A DNA stretch of 8,646 bases from assembly GCA_964410945.1 (NCBI GenBank), contig CAYPJE010000073.1:1-8646 (forward strand), in the 5' to 3' direction. Positions within the stretch are counted from its first letter, which is position 1. Each line of letters opens with the position of its first letter. This document shows positions 6,830 to 8,646 of this stretch, one piece after another. A model generated the notes under the pieces. That model made no database searches. It saw only the letters and a list, made by a program, of their open reading frames with translations, and was not told the origin of the DNA. The DNA comes from CAYPJE01 sp964410945 (GTDB taxonomy: Bacteria > Fidelibacterota > Marinisomatia > Marinisomatales > TCS56). Both the position numbers and the translations under genes were made by a program.

Positions 6830-6833
6830 TCTC

Positions 6834-7679
6834 ATGGTTATAGATCAATTTAAAAAACAGGTTCACAACCCGTCTGGACAGACACTGGTGATGGGTATTC
6901 TGAATGTCACCCCGGATTCATTCAGTGATGGTGGTGAATTTGATGATACCAAAAAAGCCGTGGAACATGCAATTTCCATGATTAGTGCCGGGGCAGATGT
7001 TATTGATATTGGTGGGGAATCGACCCGTCCAGGCTCAAAGCCGGTGCCGGTCGATGATGAATTAGCCCGGGTAATACCTGTCATTGAGCTAATTCGACAG
7101 GAATCTGATATTTGTATATCCATAGATACCTATAAATCCGCTGTTGCTAATACCGCTTTGGAAGCGGGGGCAGACATCGTCAATGATATCAGCGGATTCA
7201 TGTTTGATCCGCAGATGGTTGATACCATCCGTGCAGCCGGTGTACCGGCAATTCTGATGCATATCAAGGGCACACCACGTGATATGCAGAAAAATCCTTC
7301 CTACAACAACCTGATGATGGAACTGGTACAATACTTTGAAGCACGAATCGAATATGCAGTCAGTTCAGGTTTGGATAGAAGTCAGTTGATTCTTGATCCG
7401 GGAATTGGTTTCGGAAAACGGCTGGATGATAATTTTACGATTTTGAGGAATTTAAACCGAATTGTTGAATTAGGTCAGCCGGTTCTGATCGGACCGTCGC
7501 GCAAGGCCTTTATTGGTAATGTACTTGATTTGCCACCCGCTGACCGGCTGGAAGGTACAATAGCCGCTGTAGTGGCTGGTATAATGAATGGCGCCCGGAT
7601 TGTGAGGGTTCATGATGTTGGAGCCGTGAAGCGATCAGTAATAATCTGTGATAGAATCAGGGGTGCCATAGCAGCATGA
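6834..7679 (+). CDS. folP: Dihydropteroate synthase FolP
   Basis: FolP condenses 4-aminobenzoate with dihydropterin pyrophosphate to dihydropteroate in folate synthesis; it is the sulfonamide target. The 281-residue TIM-barrel protein has every signature: MGILNVTPDSFSDGG (20-34), DIGGESTRPGS (58-68), SIDT (96-99), NDISG (117-121), MHIKGTPRDMQ (142-152), LDPGIGFGK (187-195), GPSRKAFIG (220-228) and RVHD (258-261). I took the ATG at 6834. An in-frame TTG at 6795 would add thirteen residues that look like translated leader DNA and do not match the family's usual start just before the first strand. No ribosome binding site precedes either start. The stop codon overlaps the cdaA start (ATGA), so the pair is probably co-translated. 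No other folate genes are in the window. Confidence 0.96.
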   Translation: MVIDQFKKQVHNPSGQTLVMGILNVTPDSFSDGGEFDDTKKAVEHAISMISAGADVIDIGGESTRPGSKPVPVDDELARVIPVIELIRQESDICISIDTYKSAVANTALEAGADIVNDISGFMFDPQMVDTIRAAGVPAILMHIKGTPRDMQKNPSYNNLMMELVQYFEARIEYAVSSGLDRSQLILDPGIGFGKRLDDNFTILRNLNRIVELGQPVLIGPSRKAFIGNVLDLPPADRLEGTIAAVVAGIMNGARIVRVHDVGAVKRSVIICDRIRGAIAA

Positions 7680-8461
7680 TTTTCCCGTTATTAATTCAAA
7701 TTGGATTTCTGGATATTTCGGTTATTGATATAATTGATATCATTCTCGTAACCTGGTTATTTTACAAGGTATATATGTATTTTCGGGATACCCGTGCCGG
7801 ACAGATGCTGGTGGGGTTGATCATTATACTTTTTGCATCCTTTTTATTCAGTGCTTTAGGGCTCAGTGGAACATCCTGGCTGGTCAACCAATTCCAGACA
7901 GTCTGGGTGGTGGCCTTTGTCATCCTGTTTCAGCCGGAATTACGAAGGTTGTTAATTTATATCGGGCAGACCCGTTTCATCCGTACTATTTTCAGGATGA
8001 GGACTTCACGGACCATCCAATCCATGGCGGAAGTAACCACTGAACTTACACGGCGGGGCTGGGGAGCATTGATCGTTATCCAACGTGAGACCGGTTTGCG
8101 CAATTATAAAGAGACCGGAACGACCCTCAGGGCCGAAGTTACGCCACAGTTATTGCTGTCAATTTTCAATCCCACTTCGCCCCTCCATGACGGGGCCGTG
8201 ATTTTGCAGAATGATATTTTGGATGCTGCCGCCTGCATATTGCCATTAACCGATAGCACTATGATCGATCCGGAAATGGGAACCAGGCACCGGGCGGCAC
8301 TCGGTTTAACGGAAGAAACAGATGCCATTGTGATTGTCGTTTCCGAGGAAAAGCGTCATATATCGATGGCGGAGGACGGAAAGTTTATAAAAATTGATAT
8401 GGATGAAATGGAATTACGGCGCTATTTGAATCAGAAACTGTTTTTATCATCCGGTGATTAA
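7676..8461 (+). CDS. cdaA: CdaA-type diadenylate cyclase (c-di-AMP synthase)
   Basis: The protein makes cyclic di-AMP from two ATP at the inner membrane; this second messenger controls potassium and osmolyte transport, wall balance and stress in other bacteria. The 261-residue product matches CdaA: three N-terminal transmembrane helices (about 15-35, 43-62, 74-90), a linker helix, then the DAC domain. That domain has the catalytic DGA motif (172-174, in SPLHDGAVIL) and RHR motif (204-206, in GTRHRAALGLTEETDA). All key residues are intact, so it should be active. ATG overlaps the folP stop by three bases of ATGA. In Firmicutes cdaA is followed by the regulator cdaR (YbbR) and glmM. Here the next gene is an unrelated outer-membrane-type protein, so any regulator is encoded elsewhere or missing. 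Confidence 0.95.
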   Translation: MIFPLLIQIGFLDISVIDIIDIILVTWLFYKVYMYFRDTRAGQMLVGLIIILFASFLFSALGLSGTSWLVNQFQTVWVVAFVILFQPELRRLLIYIGQTRFIRTIFRMRTSRTIQSMAEVTTELTRRGWGALIVIQRETGLRNYKETGTTLRAEVTPQLLLSIFNPTSPLHDGAVILQNDILDAAACILPLTDSTMIDPEMGTRHRAALGLTEETDAIVIVVSEEKRHISMAEDGKFIKIDMDEMELRRYLNQKLFLSSGD

Positions 8462-8482
8462 GTAGATTTATCCAGACCGGCA

Positions 8483-8496
8483 TAACGCATGCGTTA
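8483..8496 (+). repeat. Perfect 14-bp palindrome across a start codon
   Basis: TAACGCATGCGTTA reads the same on both strands and is centred on the ATG (8489-8491) of the PorV-like gene. It might be an operator-like dyad or allow a small RNA fold that hides the start codon. A perfect 14-bp palindrome can arise by chance about once in two windows of this size, so only its placement makes it notable. Confidence 0.45.
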
Positions 8497-8646
8497 CAGG
8501 CTAGTATTATTAATATTTATCACAGTTGTGGTGGGGCAGGAGTATGCCGATTCATTCCTGGAAATTGGCGTATCACCGCGCTCGATTGGTCTGGGGCAGG
8601 CCGTGACAGCGTTACCTGAAAATAGCAGTGGATATCTGCGTAATCC
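8489..8646 (+). CDS. PorV/PorQ-like secreted or outer-membrane protein (N-terminal part)
   Basis: Only the first 52 codons are in the window. Residues 1-16 look like a signal peptide: basic MRYR, then a hydrophobic run LVLLIFITVVVG, with cleavage likely near G16-Q17. The mature start, DSFLEIGVSPRSIGLGQAVTA, followed by NSSGYLRN, matches the opening of PorV/PorQ-family outer-membrane barrel proteins, which read roughly FLxIGVGARAxGMGxAxTA...AxYWNPA. PorV and PorQ act in type IX secretion in Bacteroidetes, but the wider family also occurs in lineages without that system, so a secretion role is not shown. The ATG has no clear ribosome binding site and lies in the palindrome TAACGCATGCGTTA. It begins 27 bases after cdaA. 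The rest of the gene lies beyond the window. Confidence 0.62.
   Translation, partial: MRYRLVLLIFITVVVGQEYADSFLEIGVSPRSIGLGQAVTALPENSSGYLRN

Noticed and set aside
6795..6833. TTG at 6795 as the folP start.
   Set aside because: It adds thirteen residues encoded by the dyad region with no family match; the ATG at 6834 fits the usual N-terminus.
7722..7743. Near-tandem nine-base repeat (ATTGATATA / ATTGATATC) at the start of cdaA.
   Set aside because: It encodes Ile-Asp-Ile repeats in the first membrane helix, explained by coding constraint.

Overview
The window is one dense, single-strand stretch of bacterial chromosome: eleven genes, all on the + strand, separated by 0-60 bases or overlapping by a few bases. 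It looks like housekeeping DNA, with no mobile element, CRISPR array, tRNA or rRNA. The combination points to a Gram-negative bacterium, probably an uncultured or little-studied lineage near the Fibrobacteres-Chlorobi-Bacteroidetes side of the tree. The evidence is System I cytochrome c maturation, a glyceraldehyde-3-phosphate dehydrogenase of the archaeal (type II) family, a tilS-hpt-ftsH core, folP followed by a CdaA-type cyclase, and a PorV/PorQ-like outer-membrane protein. The lineage is an inference from gene content, not a measured placement.

Positions 1-1009 hold the end of ccmB, complete ccmC and a 40-residue ccmD-like gene. Together these form the membrane part of the haem exporter/handling complex for c-type cytochromes. 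The usual next genes (ccmE, ccmF) do not follow. Positions 1024-2750 hold the archaeal-type GAPDH, overlapped by a glyoxalase II-like metallo-beta-lactamase hydrolase. Positions 2766-6774 hold tilS (tRNA-Ile lysidine synthase), hpt (hypoxanthine phosphoribosyltransferase) and ftsH (membrane AAA+ protease), a neighbourhood conserved in many bacteria. Positions 6834-8461 hold folP (dihydropteroate synthase) overlapped by cdaA (c-di-AMP synthase). From 8489 a secreted or outer-membrane PorV/PorQ-like protein begins and runs off the end.

The spacing suggests polycistronic transcription. The only notable non-coding gap (6775-6833) lies between ftsH and folP. It contains a perfect 8-bp inverted repeat flanked by two TATAAT hexamers, so it is the best place for an internal promoter or operator. 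The second gap (8462-8488) runs into a perfect 14-bp palindrome that covers the start codon of the PorV-like gene.

I found no clearly new multi-gene system. The leads most worth following are the divergent archaeal-type GAPDH in a bacterial operon and its overlap with the hydrolase, the basic proline-rich tails on both ends of FtsH, and the two dyad symmetries at the gene starts.
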